From Bifidobacterium sp. N4G05 (GTDB lineage Bacteria; Actinomycetota; Actinomycetes; Actinomycetales; Bifidobacteriaceae): a DNA stretch of 64,000 nt. A model generated the notes under the pieces. It was given only the letters and a program-made list of their open reading frames with translations. It did not search any database and was not told the origin of the DNA. The translations under genes were made by a program, and so were the position numbers. Position 1 is the first letter of the stretch; each line of letters begins with the position of its first letter. The stretch spans positions 1 to 64,000 of the forward strand of contig NZ_NJNQ01000005.1 in NCBI RefSeq assembly GCF_002742445.1, in the 5' to 3' direction. Positions 39,259 to 46,731 of the stretch are shown in pieces.

Positions 39259-39477
39259 AACCACCAGTGCGGTAATTGCGTTGGACCAGATGGAACCTGC
39301 CGCGCCGACATAATCGGTGTGGCCTTTGAAAGCAATTCCCAAAATGATGCCGAATGCCGTTGCAAGCAGCACGCGTGTAGTGAACCCTGCATTTTTCTTA
39401 CGTTTGAGGAACGATAGGACGGCGAACAGGATCGCGGCCACGACGAGTGCGATCCAATCGTATGCGATGTTTGACAT
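39259..39477 (-). pseudogene. N-terminal remnant of a cation:dicarboxylate/cystine symporter gene
   Basis: The first ~73 residues (MSNIAYDWIALVVAAILF...GAAGSIWSNAITALVV) look like the start of a DAACS-family symporter such as TcyP. GAAGGGAA stands before the ATG, so the original start is intact. After ALVV the frame stays open for ~48 nonsense codons but the transporter sequence stops; the next sequence matches the tail of another membrane protein in a shifted frame. It is a truncated gene with a working start, which could still give a junk peptide. The 310 bases upstream of it, shared with glmU, hold only promoters I cannot resolve. Confidence 0.6.
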
Positions 39478-39787
39478 TTTGTCGTTATTCCCTTCTCGAA
39501 AAACGATGATGCGTTACGTGAGATACCCCCACGTTCATGTCGGACATCAATCTATCCGCTCGTTCTTCGGCGCAACGCCTTGTGGTTATTGCCGTTTTCT
39601 ATAGTCGTCTATCAGGCGGCAGTCATTCCGAGGCATACAGGCTGACGTTCCAGTGTTCCGCAAGTCGCTCCAAGACGTGGTTGTTTTGCGTTTAGGGAGG
39701 GCTCGTTTTAATATGGGACGTCGGATAACTGGCTTCGTATCTGAATTTGTCTGGATTTGTTAGGGCCGGAGGAATTGGAGATTAGAC

Positions 39788-41170
39788 ATGGCATTAAGCG
39801 CCGCGATTATTCTTGCAGCGGGTGAGGGTACCCGCATGCGTTCCAACAAGCCGAAAGTGCTGCACACTTTGGCCGGAAAGACGTTTTTGAACCGTGTGAT
39901 GGATTCCGTGGCGGCGCTCGACCCTGAAACGTTGGCCGTGGTCGTGCACTACCAGGCGGAACGAGTCGCCGAAGCGGCCCGCTCCTACAATGAGCGTGTC
40001 ACCATCGTCAACCAGGATGACATTCCTGGCACCGGACGAGCCGTGCAGTGCGCCATGACGCAGTTGAAGGAGCAAGGCGGGCTTGACGGCTCGGTGCTGA
40101 TCGCAGCTTCAGATATGCCGCTGCTCGATGCCGACACGTTGAACCAGCTGCTTGCCTTCCATGAGCAAAGCGGCAATGGTGCCACCGTGCTCACCACCAT
40201 TCTTGACGATCCTACCGGCTATGGCCGCATCATCCGCGACAGCGAAGGCAACGTGCTGCGCATTGTGGAACAGAAGGACGCTAACAGCAGCGAACTGGCT
40301 GTGCACGAAGTGAACACGTCCGTCTACGTGTTCGACGCCAAACTGCTGGCTGAAGCGATTGCCAACCTCAAATCCAACAATGCTCAAGGCGAGTTCTACC
40401 TGACCGATGCTCTCGAAACCGCCAAATCCAACGGTGCCGTCGGCGCATTCGCAGCCCCCGACCCGTTGAGCGTCGAAGGCGTCAACGACCGCGTGCAGCT
40501 TGCGGCGCTCGCCAAAGCCCACAACAAGCGCGTCTGCGAGCATTGGATGCGTGAAGGCGTGACCATTCTCGACCCCGAAACCACATGGATCGAAGATGAC
40601 GTGCGTATCGAACGTGACGCCGTGATCCTTCCCGGCTGCTTCCTCGAAGGCAGCACGGTAATCGGAGAGGGCGCGCAGGTCGGCCCATACACGACGCTTA
40701 TCAGTGCGGTCATCGATGCCGATGCCCATGTGGAGCGTTCCCGCGTGCAGGAGAGCCACATTGGCCGCGCGGCCAACATCGGCCCATGGACGTACCTGCG
40801 CCCGGGCAACGATCTTGGTGAAGAATCCAAGGCCGGCGCCTTCGTGGAAATGAAGAAGGCACACATCGGCAACGGCACTAAAGTGCCGCATCTGAGCTAT
40901 GTGGGCGACGCCGACTTGGGCGAGCATACCAACATCGGCGGCGGTACCATCACTGCCAACTATGATGGCGTGCACAAGCACCACACCACCATCGGATCGA
41001 ACGTGCATGTCGGTGCCGGCAACCTGTTCGTGGCTCCTGTCGAAGTCGGCAGCGGCGTCACCACCGGTGCCGGTTCCGTGGTTCGCCACGACGTTCCGGA
41101 CGATTCCATGGTCTATTCCGAAAACACACAACATGTAGTAGAGGGCTGGAAGCCCGAATGGGAGCGCTGA
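39788..41170 (+). CDS. glmU: bifunctional N-acetylglucosamine-1-phosphate uridyltransferase / glucosamine-1-phosphate acetyltransferase
   Basis: This 460-residue enzyme makes UDP-GlcNAc for cell-wall synthesis. The N-terminal pyrophosphorylase domain has LAAGEGTRMRSNKPKVLH; the C-terminal left-handed beta-helix has hexapeptide repeats and the acetyltransferase region GTKVPHLSYVGDADLGEHTNIGGGTITANYDGVHKH (ends quoted). Both activities should be intact. CCGGAGG lies ten bases before the ATG. It is followed after two bases by rsfS, and the pair probably forms an operon with the phosphatase gene after it. Confidence 0.96.
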   Translation: MALSAAIILAAGEGTRMRSNKPKVLHTLAGKTFLNRVMDSVAALDPETLAVVVHYQAERVAEAARSYNERVTIVNQDDIPGTGRAVQCAMTQLKEQGGLDGSVLIAASDMPLLDADTLNQLLAFHEQSGNGATVLTTILDDPTGYGRIIRDSEGNVLRIVEQKDANSSELAVHEVNTSVYVFDAKLLAEAIANLKSNNAQGEFYLTDALETAKSNGAVGAFAAPDPLSVEGVNDRVQLAALAKAHNKRVCEHWMREGVTILDPETTWIEDDVRIERDAVILPGCFLEGSTVIGEGAQVGPYTTLISAVIDADAHVERSRVQESHIGRAANIGPWTYLRPGNDLGEESKAGAFVEMKKAHIGNGTKVPHLSYVGDADLGEHTNIGGGTITANYDGVHKHHTTIGSNVHVGAGNLFVAPVEVGSGVTTGAGSVVRHDVPDDSMVYSENTQHVVEGWKPEWER

Positions 41171-41172
41171 AT

Positions 41173-41580
41173 ATGCCGGCAGTACAAGATTCCATCGACG
41201 CCATCCGCATCGCCGCAGCCGCGGCCGACCGTATGAAGGCCACTGACCTCGTAGCCTTCGACGTCACCGAACCATTGGCCATCACCGACGCGATGCTCGT
41301 CGCCACCGCTTCGAACGAACGCCAGGTGCTGGCCGTCGCCGAAGAAATCGAAAAGGACCTGTATCTCAAGAGCGGCAAGCGTCAGCCGCGTTCCCGTGAA
41401 GGCTTGACCGAAGGCCAGTGGGTGCTGCTCGACTACGGTGATTTCGTGATTCACGTCATGCATCAGGAATCCCGCGACTTCTACCGCCTCGAACGCTTGT
41501 GGAAGGATTGCCCGAGCATCGACCTGCAGCTTGAACATCCTGAGGCTTCCGACGAAGAGACCACGGAAACCGCGGAATAA
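41173..41580 (+). CDS. rsfS: ribosome silencing factor
   Basis: This ~135-residue RsfS/YbeB protein binds ribosomal protein uL14 and blocks subunit joining under poor nutrition. The family core is TDLVAFDVTEPLAITDAMLVATASNERQVLAVA and WVLLDYGDFVIHVMHQESRDFYRLERLW. It has an acidic C-terminal tail of Glu and Thr. The start at 41173 is preferred; an ATG at 41158, overlapping glmU, would add five residues. Coupled to glmU. Confidence 0.93.
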   Translation: MPAVQDSIDAIRIAAAAADRMKATDLVAFDVTEPLAITDAMLVATASNERQVLAVAEEIEKDLYLKSGKRQPRSREGLTEGQWVLLDYGDFVIHVMHQESRDFYRLERLWKDCPSIDLQLEHPEASDEETTETAE

Positions 41581-41688
41581 CACGTACGAACATGCCTTCA
41601 CGTCTGGATGCGGAAGGCATGTTTTCGTATCAGGCGAGATAGTATTCGCAAATTTCATAATCGAGAAAGCAACGGAGAAGGAAGCAGT

Positions 41689-42420
41689 ATGCCTCGAAAT
41701 GTCGAACTTGAGCATAACAGCGCAGTACCGGAACATGTGCACGCCATCACGCTGGTGCGTCACGGACGCACTGCCTACAATGCGCAACATCGTCTGCAAG
41801 GCCAGATCGACATTCCACTCGACGAAGTGGGCCGATGGCAGGTTGAACAAACAGGCAAGGCGTTGCGTGAACTGTATGTTGACCGTCGTTCCGATATTGC
41901 GAAACGGCTGGTTGTTTGTTCGGATCTGGGGCGTGCCGCAGCCACCGCCCATGCGTTCGCGGATCCGCTCGGATTGGAGGTGCATCCGGATGCCCGCGTG
42001 CGTGAACGCAGCTTCGGCGAATGGGAGGGCATTTCCGTCGAAGAGCTGGCGCAGCGTTACCCTGAGGATTACCGTTCCTGGGCGGAATTTCGTGGCGGAG
42101 AACTCAAATATGGCGCTGAACCCAAAGAGGAAGTGGGGCGGCGTGGCGTCGAAGCACTGAACGATTGGGCGTTCCGTGCCGGGCGTGACACGGATTTGTA
42201 TGTGTTCTCGCATGGCGCGTGGATTTCTCAAACGTTGCAGACATTGCTGGGAATGGCTGACGCGCACGGTGATTTCGCCGACATTCTGTCGATGCGCAAT
42301 GCTCACTGGGTGCGGCTCATTCCATTGGAGATCGGTTCCGCATTGCGTTGGCGTTTGATGGATTACAACCATGGTCCCGCCATTGCTGACACCGAAGAAT
42401 GGGAACATCCCAACCTGTAG
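41689..42420 (+). CDS. histidine phosphatase family protein, paralogue 1
   Basis: This 243-residue protein has the phosphoglycerate-mutase-like fold: catalytic LVRHGRTAYN near residue 20, RERSFGEWEGIS and the second histidine in YVFSHGAWISQTL. Bacterial members at this place next to rsfS are often annotated as phosphoglycerate mutases but act on various phosphate esters. GAGAAGGAAG precedes the ATG at 41689; the 27-residue extension is rejected. A close paralogue is at 49340-50191. Confidence 0.9.
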   Translation: MPRNVELEHNSAVPEHVHAITLVRHGRTAYNAQHRLQGQIDIPLDEVGRWQVEQTGKALRELYVDRRSDIAKRLVVCSDLGRAAATAHAFADPLGLEVHPDARVRERSFGEWEGISVEELAQRYPEDYRSWAEFRGGELKYGAEPKEEVGRRGVEALNDWAFRAGRDTDLYVFSHGAWISQTLQTLLGMADAHGDFADILSMRNAHWVRLIPLEIGSALRWRLMDYNHGPAIADTEEWEHPNL

Positions 42421-42543
42421 CGGGTCTGCAATCGGTCCATAGCCGGCCGATGCATGGTGTCGAACGCTGCCTGTCATCGTTTTTTCAAGCTTTTCACAGA
42501 ATCGCCAGTACTTTCATAGCGAAATTAGCTATCGTCATGGCTT

Positions 42544-43674
42544 GTGAAAAACTTTTTTAAGGGAATCTCTTTTTCGTCGATTTGCGCGGGCGCGCTGGCG
42601 GCGGTCACGTCATTCCTACTTTCTGCGAAAATCGGTATCGCGGGATCGGTGATTGGCGTGGCTGCGGGCTCGGTTGTTTCCGCGGTTGCCACGCAGGTGT
42701 ACAAGAACGTTTTGAAGGCGTCGGGGGAGAAGATCCAACAGGCCGTGCCGTTACCGTCAAGTAGTGATGCGGCTGCGAGTGAGTCTGTTGCGGATGAAAC
42801 GCAGGTGCTTGGCTCTTCCACGAAGGGTGACGAGACGAGGATTATCGGATCGTCTCCTGTTGCGTTGGATACCACGATGGTATTGTCCGATGATGCGACT
42901 GCGGTAGCGCCGTTCCTCTCGCCGCGCGTCATTTCCTCCGAGCAGGAGGATGAGGATGCTACCCGTGCACTTGGTGATATTGCCGGAGCGGGGGAAACTT
43001 CCGTATTCCCGAACGGGCAACGTGGTGTTGGTAGCGCTAGCATCGCCAGCAGGAAATCCACTGCTCGTAACGCGCGTGATGTCCGAGTGCAGCATGCGGG
43101 ACAGCGTTCCTCGAATTGGTTGCATAGCAAACACGCTCCGGCGATCATCGCATTCGTCAGCGCTTTGGTTGGTGTTGGAGTGAGCGCGGGATTGATTCTC
43201 GCTTTCACTGGCGGTCAGGGAACGGATACCGTGGTGCGTAATGTGGTGCATGAAAAGGTTGTGCCTTCGAATGAAAACACTGGCGGTTCCGTATCCGGTA
43301 ATGAGCAGGCTCCTGCGCAGAAGCCCAAGTCCGATTCCACGGATTCGAATGATGAAACCACCACGGGAGGCAGCGACAAGACCACCAGCGGTTCCACCGA
43401 CTCGTCCACTTCCAATGGCACGTCAAGCAATACCACCAATGGTTCCACGTCCGGAAACAGCGGATCGTCATCTGATAATTCCAGCAACGGTCCCAGCCAG
43501 ACCGGGACGGACTCGTCCAACGGTACCAGCTCGAACGGAGGCACGTCAGGCACCACTGGTGATGGTTCATCATCGGGAACTGGAAGTAGTGGCACTGACG
43601 GATCGACAGGTACTGGCACATCGGGATCTACCAACAGTACTACCGGTTCTACAGGAGATGCAAGCAGCAACTAG
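42544..43674 (+). CDS. membrane-anchored protein with Ser/Thr/Gly-rich extracellular tail
   Basis: This 376-residue protein has an N-terminal hydrophobic region (residues ~5-50), a ~120-residue acidic polar segment (Asp, Glu, Ser) and a second hydrophobic segment (PAIIAFVSALVGVGVSAGLILAF, near 200-222). It ends with ~140 residues made almost only of Ser, Thr, Gly, Asn and Asp. The tail suggests an extracytoplasmic, perhaps glycosylated, spacer. The topology and charge pattern recall a transmembrane sensor or anchored protein; there is no LPxTG signal. It begins with GTG and has no clear ribosome binding site. Family not recognised. Confidence 0.7.
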   Translation: MKNFFKGISFSSICAGALAAVTSFLLSAKIGIAGSVIGVAAGSVVSAVATQVYKNVLKASGEKIQQAVPLPSSSDAAASESVADETQVLGSSTKGDETRIIGSSPVALDTTMVLSDDATAVAPFLSPRVISSEQEDEDATRALGDIAGAGETSVFPNGQRGVGSASIASRKSTARNARDVRVQHAGQRSSNWLHSKHAPAIIAFVSALVGVGVSAGLILAFTGGQGTDTVVRNVVHEKVVPSNENTGGSVSGNEQAPAQKPKSDSTDSNDETTTGGSDKTTSGSTDSSTSNGTSSNTTNGSTSGNSGSSSDNSSNGPSQTGTDSSNGTSSNGGTSGTTGDGSSSGTGSSGTDGSTGTGTSGSTNSTTGSTGDASSN

Positions 43675-43825
43675 CATTACTGGTGTTGCACATTCCATGT
43701 CGCCCGCATAGTGTGATTGCGTATTGCAGATTGCATATGACGCTTTCCTAAAGCGGGCGACACGCCGGAAGTTGCATGGCTCATGTCTGTGATGTATTTT
43801 ATATGAGGTCTGCAGGGCAGACTTC

Positions 43826-43898
43826 GGGGCTATGGCGCAGCTGGTAGCGCATCTCCATGGCATGGAGAGGGTCAGGGGTTCGAATCCCCTTAGCTCCA
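43826..43898 (+). tRNA. tRNA-Ala (anticodon GGC)
   Basis: The 73-base cloverleaf has acceptor arms GGGGCTA/TAGCTCC, the D-arm GCGC...GCGC, anticodon stem TCTCC/GGAGA with loop ATGGCAT and T-loop GGTTCGAATCC. It ends in discriminator A; CCA is not encoded. A terminator follows, then a block with unusual codon use (see the Fic gene). Confidence 0.97.
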
Positions 43899-43910
43899 CA
43901 ATCGTCGAGG

Positions 43911-43935
43911 GCCACTCCGTAAGGGGTGGCTTTTT
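43911..43935 (+). terminator. terminator after tRNA-Ala
   Basis: GCCACTCC and GGGGTGGC pair around GTAA and are followed by T5. Confidence 0.9.
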
Positions 43936-43985
43936 CATTGAGACGCTGTTTCGCGGAAGTGCTTGCCGAACCTCAAAAACGTCTT

Positions 43986-44025
43986 AAGGTGGTAGAGACC
44001 GGTTATAAGGTGGTGCGAAGGTGGT
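43986..44025 (+). repeat. three direct AAGGTGGT repeats downstream of tRNA-Ala
   Basis: AAGGTGGT occurs at 43986, 44007 and 44018. The spacings of 21 and 11 bases are two turns and one turn of the helix. This resembles protein-binding iterons or integrase arm sites. The rest of the ~360-base gap to the Fic gene shows no gene that I can identify. Confidence 0.6.
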
Positions 44026-44256
44026 GAAGAAACGGGCCTTCCACGACGACACGGAGAACCTTCGGCAAGATCGTATGCAAGCCGAACAAGCAGACGCATG
44101 AACGACCCGCGTCGGCAGGGGCGTCAGTGACGGACGGTAGAGCCAACATGGGCTTATTGTTGATTTTCATTCATAGATGCTCTGTCCTGTCTTCTGAGTG
44201 CTTCTAATTTATAATTCTCATAAAATATAAATGACTTTTTGAAAGCAGTGACCGTC

Positions 44257-45519
44257 ATGAGCATGGAATACAGGACTTTGGCGCGGCTGTTCCACGCCGA
44301 CAGGAGTACGGACTCCTACGCCAACCACGACCGGCTCGTCAGACAACGCCTCGAAGCGGACTCCACATTTGCGACCGGAATCGGCACACCCTTGGGCGAA
44401 CTGTTCATCGCCACGCCGCGCTGCGTGTGCATGCTCACACAGAAGGTGCTCCTCGCCGAACGCCGGGTATCGGCCATGTGGCGGAGTATCCCAGGAGTCA
44501 TGCGGTGGAACTACATCTACCACGCCATATCCGAGGAATTGCTCGCCACCAACGAGATGGAGGGGGTCAGGTCGACGCGGAAGGAGACGGAAGCCGCCGT
44601 GGCCGCAGCCCGGCAGGCCAGGGCCGAGGGCGACATGGAGAAGGCCAGGTTCGGCGAGTTCGCAAAACTGTATCTCAACCTCACCAATCGCGACGTTGAA
44701 CTGCCCAAAACTCTCGAAGACATCAGGGACATCTACGACAAGATAGCCCTCGACGAGATCGACGACAAGGACAGGCCCGACGGGGAGCTGTTCAGGAAAG
44801 GTGATGTCGAGGTCCAAGGACCGCACGGCACCGTCATCCACAGCGGCGTCAGCAGCGAGGCGCGGATATCAGCGCTGCTCGCACAGATGATGGACCTCGC
44901 CCGGTCGGATACCATACCGTTCCTACAGCGGGCGATAGCCAGCCACTTCCTGTTCGAATACATCCACCCGTTCTACGACGGCAACGGCAGGACAGGCAGG
45001 TATCTGCTCGCGCTCTACCTCAGCCACGACCTCACTCTGCCCACCGTGCTGTCCCTCTCCAGGACGATCGCGGAGAACAAGAACGAATACTACAAGGCGT
45101 TCACTGAGGCCGAGGACAAACTCAACAGCGGGGAACTCACGTTCTTCGTATACACCATCCTCGGACTCATCGAACGGGCGCAGGAATCCCTGATTGAGGA
45201 GTTCGGCATCAAAATCGACCAGCTCGACAAGGCGACTGTCCTACGTGACGAGCTACGGAAGGAACATGCGCTGTCCACGAACGCAACCTTGCTTCTCTAC
45301 GCAGTCATGCAGGAGGAGCTGTTCGACACCACCAAGTCCATGACGCTCGAAGACGCAGGCGGCGACCTCATGCTGACGAAACAGACGATCCGCAAATACG
45401 TGGACGAGCTGTCGGGCGCGAGCCTCATCGAGTTCACAGGAAGACGCCCTCTCAGATTCAGGGCCTCCGAAGCGCTGCGCACGCGCATACAAGCAAAGCG
45501 AGAATGGGGGATGGAATGA
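44257..45519 (+). CDS. Fic-domain protein with built-in inhibitory helix
   Basis: This 420-residue protein has a Fic domain with the complete core HPFYDGNGRTGRYLL near residue 231, so it should transfer AMP (or another nucleotide part) to a hydroxyl side chain of a target. The N-terminal segment TNEMEGV fits the [S/T]xxxE[G/N] inhibition motif, meaning a class II Fic that holds itself inactive through a glutamate. The C-terminus (residues ~325-415) looks like a winged helix (MLTKQTIRKYVDELSGASLIEFTGRRPLRF), which suggests DNA binding or self-regulation. The start at 44257 has only a weak GAAAG ahead. It uses many AGG arginine codons, uncommon in neighbouring genes, indicating recent transfer, and follows tRNA-Ala. 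Confidence 0.92.
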   Translation: MSMEYRTLARLFHADRSTDSYANHDRLVRQRLEADSTFATGIGTPLGELFIATPRCVCMLTQKVLLAERRVSAMWRSIPGVMRWNYIYHAISEELLATNEMEGVRSTRKETEAAVAAARQARAEGDMEKARFGEFAKLYLNLTNRDVELPKTLEDIRDIYDKIALDEIDDKDRPDGELFRKGDVEVQGPHGTVIHSGVSSEARISALLAQMMDLARSDTIPFLQRAIASHFLFEYIHPFYDGNGRTGRYLLALYLSHDLTLPTVLSLSRTIAENKNEYYKAFTEAEDKLNSGELTFFVYTILGLIERAQESLIEEFGIKIDQLDKATVLRDELRKEHALSTNATLLLYAVMQEELFDTTKSMTLEDAGGDLMLTKQTIRKYVDELSGASLIEFTGRRPLRFRASEALRTRIQAKREWGME

Positions 45520-45811
45520 AATGCCTTTGTGCTTTCTCTGTCAGATACTGTCTGACATACCTAAGCCAGCAAACAAGAATTGTCACATCGCAAAAAGCCC
45601 AGGCTAAATCGGAAATGTCTGAATCTGCATAAATTCTTTTGAGAGAAAAACCATCAATGGAACAAAGGAATTCACACACAATATCTAAACCGAGTACGAA
45701 TAGCGGCATGCCGTAGGCTTTGTCTTTGAACCCATTGCGAATCAACTCGACGTGCATATCGTCCAGCAAATACCACTGATGCCAACCCAAAATCAATCCT
45801 TTCTTTTCCAT
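45458..45811 (-). CDS. hypothetical protein, convergent with and overlapping the Fic gene
   Basis: This possible 117-residue frame runs on the minus strand, overlaps the end of the Fic gene by 62 bases and has low GC. It has no good ribosome binding site, but includes an apparent mix of charged and hydrophobic parts (GLDIVCEFLCSIDGFSLKRI, then AFCDVTILVCWLRYV). Nothing resembles a known family. It may be a decayed or chance frame in imported DNA. The 195 bases to the next gene contain only a possible promoter. Confidence 0.3.
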   Translation of the reverse strand: MEKKGLILGWHQWYLLDDMHVELIRNGFKDKAYGMPLFVLGLDIVCEFLCSIDGFSLKRIYADSDISDLAWAFCDVTILVCWLRYVRQYLTEKAQRHFIPSPILALLVCACAALRRP

Positions 45812-46007
45812 GATTGATTGGATAGCAGATGATCGTGGTCTGACGCCTCAACAAAGTGCGGAACAGGTGCATCTCTCCTAAATTTGTGTTCAGATGAGGC
45901 ACGTATGTGATGTTATTCACGTTGGGTGAACATGCGTTACGGGGCTTCTTGACGTAGTCTGAAAGTATGCCCGCATTCCATGGGCACGCAAACGAAAGGA
46001 CGTCATC

Positions 46008-46412
46008 ATGGCAGATCTCACCGATGAGATGAAGGAATTCCTCAACAGCAACCTCGCATGGGTGGCCACCATCAGCAAAGAAGGCCAGGTTGATCTCGGA
46101 CCGAAAATGAGCATGTTCATCATCGACAGCAACCATATCGGCTACCACGAGCGCACCGCGGGCCAAACATACCGTAACCTGCTTGACGGCAGCGATCTGG
46201 TCGTCGCGGTCGCCAATCTTGAACAGAAGAAAGGCTACCGCTTCCGTGGCAACGTCGTGCTTCATTCCGACGATGCGATCTATGACGAGCAGGTCAAGGT
46301 CGCTGAGGAACGCGGTACGAAAAAGCCGGCAACCATTCCGGTATTGGAGATTACGGAAATCCAGGATCTCACCCCGGGCGCTACGGCAGGTAAAACCATC
46401 GTCAAGGACTGA
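46008..46412 (+). CDS. pyridoxamine 5'-phosphate oxidase-like (FMN-binding split barrel) protein
   Basis: This 134-residue protein has the split-barrel fold of the PPOX group: EFLNSNLAWVATISKEGQVDLGPKMSMFIID, then YRNLLDGSDLVVAVANLEQKKGYRFRGNVVL. Short members like this bind FMN or F420 and act in reductive detoxification, but substrates vary. GAAAGGA precedes the ATG. It is monocistronic, with a large hairpin after it. Confidence 0.82.
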   Translation: MADLTDEMKEFLNSNLAWVATISKEGQVDLGPKMSMFIIDSNHIGYHERTAGQTYRNLLDGSDLVVAVANLEQKKGYRFRGNVVLHSDDAIYDEQVKVAEERGTKKPATIPVLEITEIQDLTPGATAGKTIVKD

Positions 46413-46438
46413 TCAGTTCCATACTGACCTAGTCGAAA

Positions 46439-46501
46439 CGATAACAGCGGAGAACCGCAGGCGGGACAGCATGTCCGGTCTGCGGTTCTCCGCTGTTATC
46501 G
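46439..46501 (+). terminator. 22-bp stem hairpin after the PPOX-like gene
   Basis: Arms 46439-46460 and 46480-46501, beginning CGATAACAGCGG and ending CGCTGTTATCG, are fully complementary around a 19-base loop. No T-run follows; the position still argues for transcript termination. Confidence 0.7.
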
Positions 46502-46582
46502 GAACGGAATATCGCGCATATGCAGCATATCGTTCGCGGCGGTTCGACTATGGATCCCTATACGACAGCTGCATGTATGGGT

Positions 46583-46626
46583 TGTGGATAAGTGTGGATA
46601 AGTGTTCGCTCATCCACTTATCCACA
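46583..46626. promoter_or_regulatory. three DnaA-box-like sites and hairpin ahead of the pilin gene
   Basis: TGTGGATAA occurs at 46583 and 46593 and its complement TTATCCACA at 46618. The second and third form a perfect 12-bp inverted repeat (TGTGGATAAGTG/CACTTATCCACA) with a 10-base loop. A stem-loop with TTTTCTTAAGGAGG following is also possible. The role is unknown: DnaA binding or a transcript hairpin. Confidence 0.65.
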
Positions 46627-46731
46627 GATTTTCTTAAGGAGGTGGCGGGCGAATATTGGTTTCTGCCATGCTGGTCTGCACGCATAAGCGAAGACGCTCA
46701 TGCAACAACCAGCAACCGAAGAAGGTGAACC

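Noticed and set aside
43280..43674. Repeat-rich tail of the Ser/Thr/Gly protein considered as a CRISPR or tandem array
   Set aside because: No regular repeat-spacer structure; it is low-complexity coding sequence in a single frame.
43899..46007. Complete integrative element with att sites
   Set aside because: No integrase gene and no duplicate of the tRNA-Ala 3' end was found; only suggestive repeats remain.
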